Positions 5,198 to 5,741 of a stretch of 5,741 bases of DNA are shown here, piece after piece. The stretch is from Burkholderiales bacterium. GTDB taxonomy: Bacteria > Pseudomonadota > Gammaproteobacteria > Burkholderiales > UBA11063. The number at the start of each line of letters is the position of its first letter. The first letter of the stretch is position 1. The stretch spans positions 1-5,741 of the forward strand of contig JAPJMP010000043.1 in assembly GCA_026461645.1 (NCBI GenBank). The letters are read 5' to 3'. The notes beneath the pieces are model-generated. The model was given only the letters and a program-made list of their open reading frames with translations. It searched no databases and was not told the origin of the DNA. The translations under genes and the position numbers were made by a program.

Positions 5198-5741
5198 ATG
5201 AAGCATAAAATTAATAAACTAGTTTTAGGTTTAATTGTCGGTTTGACACTAAGTTCTACTACTAATGCACTACCTGAGTTAAATACAAATTCTGCCATAA
5301 CTCTCTCCAACCTAATTGTTGGCGCAATGGGTGATGATGATAAGGCGACAACATTTTCTGTAAATGTAACTTTAAGTACACAAAATATAGCTCCGCTAAA
5401 TAACTGGCAATTCGGTTTTCATCAAGCAGTAAGTTATGTTAAGCTTGGTAATGTTAATCCTAAGCTAGATATGAGCATTTGCTCAAGTAGCAATAATTGT
5501 ACTAGTTTAAAATATTTAACTAATCCGATTACAGATAAAGATTTAAGTGCTGGTTATACTACTATTTTGGGGCCAAGTACTAATTATCCATTGTTACCCA
5601 ACACTACTTATACTATAAAATTACTACATAATAATAATTGGCCAGTAGTTAATTTTAGCAATGCGCCACAGAGTTTTTTTATTGCTACAGCTAATAAATT
5701 CTATAATTTACCTTTAGCTAAGAGTCAATATACTTTTCTAA
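5198..5741 (+). CDS. Secreted protein with signal peptide, 3' truncated by window (possible chitobiase-type N-terminal domain)
   Basis: The frame is open for 181 codons to the right edge. It starts with a Sec signal peptide: basic MKHKINK, a hydrophobic core (residues 8-18, LVLGLIVGLTL) and a probable cleavage after TNA at 24. The mature part is rich in Asn, Ser and Thr and beta-strand-like. Two cysteines, 95 and 101 (CSSSNNC), could form a disulfide. The pattern TTFSVNVTL, then NNWQFGFH (68-75), then PNTTYTIKLLHNNNWPVVNFSNAP resembles the N-terminal carbohydrate-binding domain of chitobiase/beta-hexosaminidase (CHB_HEX, GH20), where a DW-x-I/F-YF strand and a PAG-x-x-x-x-I pattern occur in the same order. 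This match is by eye and weak, and the catalytic domain would lie beyond the window. It has its own promoter and is not part of the rib operon. Export to the periplasm or outside is likely; the function is open. Confidence 0.8.
   Translation, partial: MKHKINKLVLGLIVGLTLSSTTNALPELNTNSAITLSNLIVGAMGDDDKATTFSVNVTLSTQNIAPLNNWQFGFHQAVSYVKLGNVNPKLDMSICSSSNNCTSLKYLTNPITDKDLSAGYTTILGPSTNYPLLPNTTYTIKLLHNNNWPVVNFSNAPQSFFIATANKFYNLPLAKSQYTFL

Noticed and set aside
5092..5310. 72-codon minus-strand ORF over the promoter and signal peptide region
   Set aside because: It overlaps a well-supported plus-strand start with strong Shine-Dalgarno and signal peptide, and shows no motif of its own.

Overview
The window comes from an AT-rich bacterial chromosome. 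The core is a riboflavin (vitamin B2) biosynthesis operon behind an FMN riboswitch, with the gene for methionyl-tRNA formyltransferase joined to its end. The FMN aptamer resembles those upstream of proteobacterial rib genes. With the fused RibBA and an IS30-type remnant, this fits a low-GC proteobacterium, perhaps a gammaproteobacterium with a host-associated or reduced lifestyle. That placement is inference and no taxon-specific marker is visible.

Layout. Positions 1-514 hold a short ORF of three near-identical YVTN/lactonase-type beta-propeller blades. It is too small for a whole propeller and is probably a 5'-truncated gene. Positions 528-571 form a long AT-rich inverted repeat. From 555 to 731 a broken frame carries the C-terminal tail of an IS30-family transposase. 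A consensus -10 box (787-792) and a full FMN (RFN) aptamer (802-936) follow, then an AU-rich leader to 1018.

The operon runs without real gaps: a stand-alone RibD-type reductase (1019-1675), ribE riboflavin synthase (1695-2336), ribBA (2305-3582, overlapping ribE by 32 nt), ribH lumazine synthase (best start 3603, end 4067) and fmt (4068-5036, its ATG directly abutting the ribH stop). Together RibA, RibB, the reductase, RibH and RibE cover GTP to riboflavin, except for two steps. The dephosphorylation step is normally encoded elsewhere. The pyrimidine deaminase, normally the N-terminal half of RibD, is absent here and there is no room for it.

After a 161-bp intergenic region with a perfect 8-bp inverted repeat overlapping an extended -10 promoter, a new gene starts at 5198 with a strong ribosome binding site and a signal peptide. 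It encodes a secreted protein and runs off the right edge. Its visible part vaguely resembles the N-terminal carbohydrate-binding domain of chitobiase-like GH20 enzymes.

I see no convincing undescribed system. The points worth a second look are the deaminase-less RibD, the attachment of fmt to a riboswitch-controlled operon, the riboswitch leader with no visible Shine-Dalgarno or terminator, and the decayed mobile-element and propeller debris upstream.
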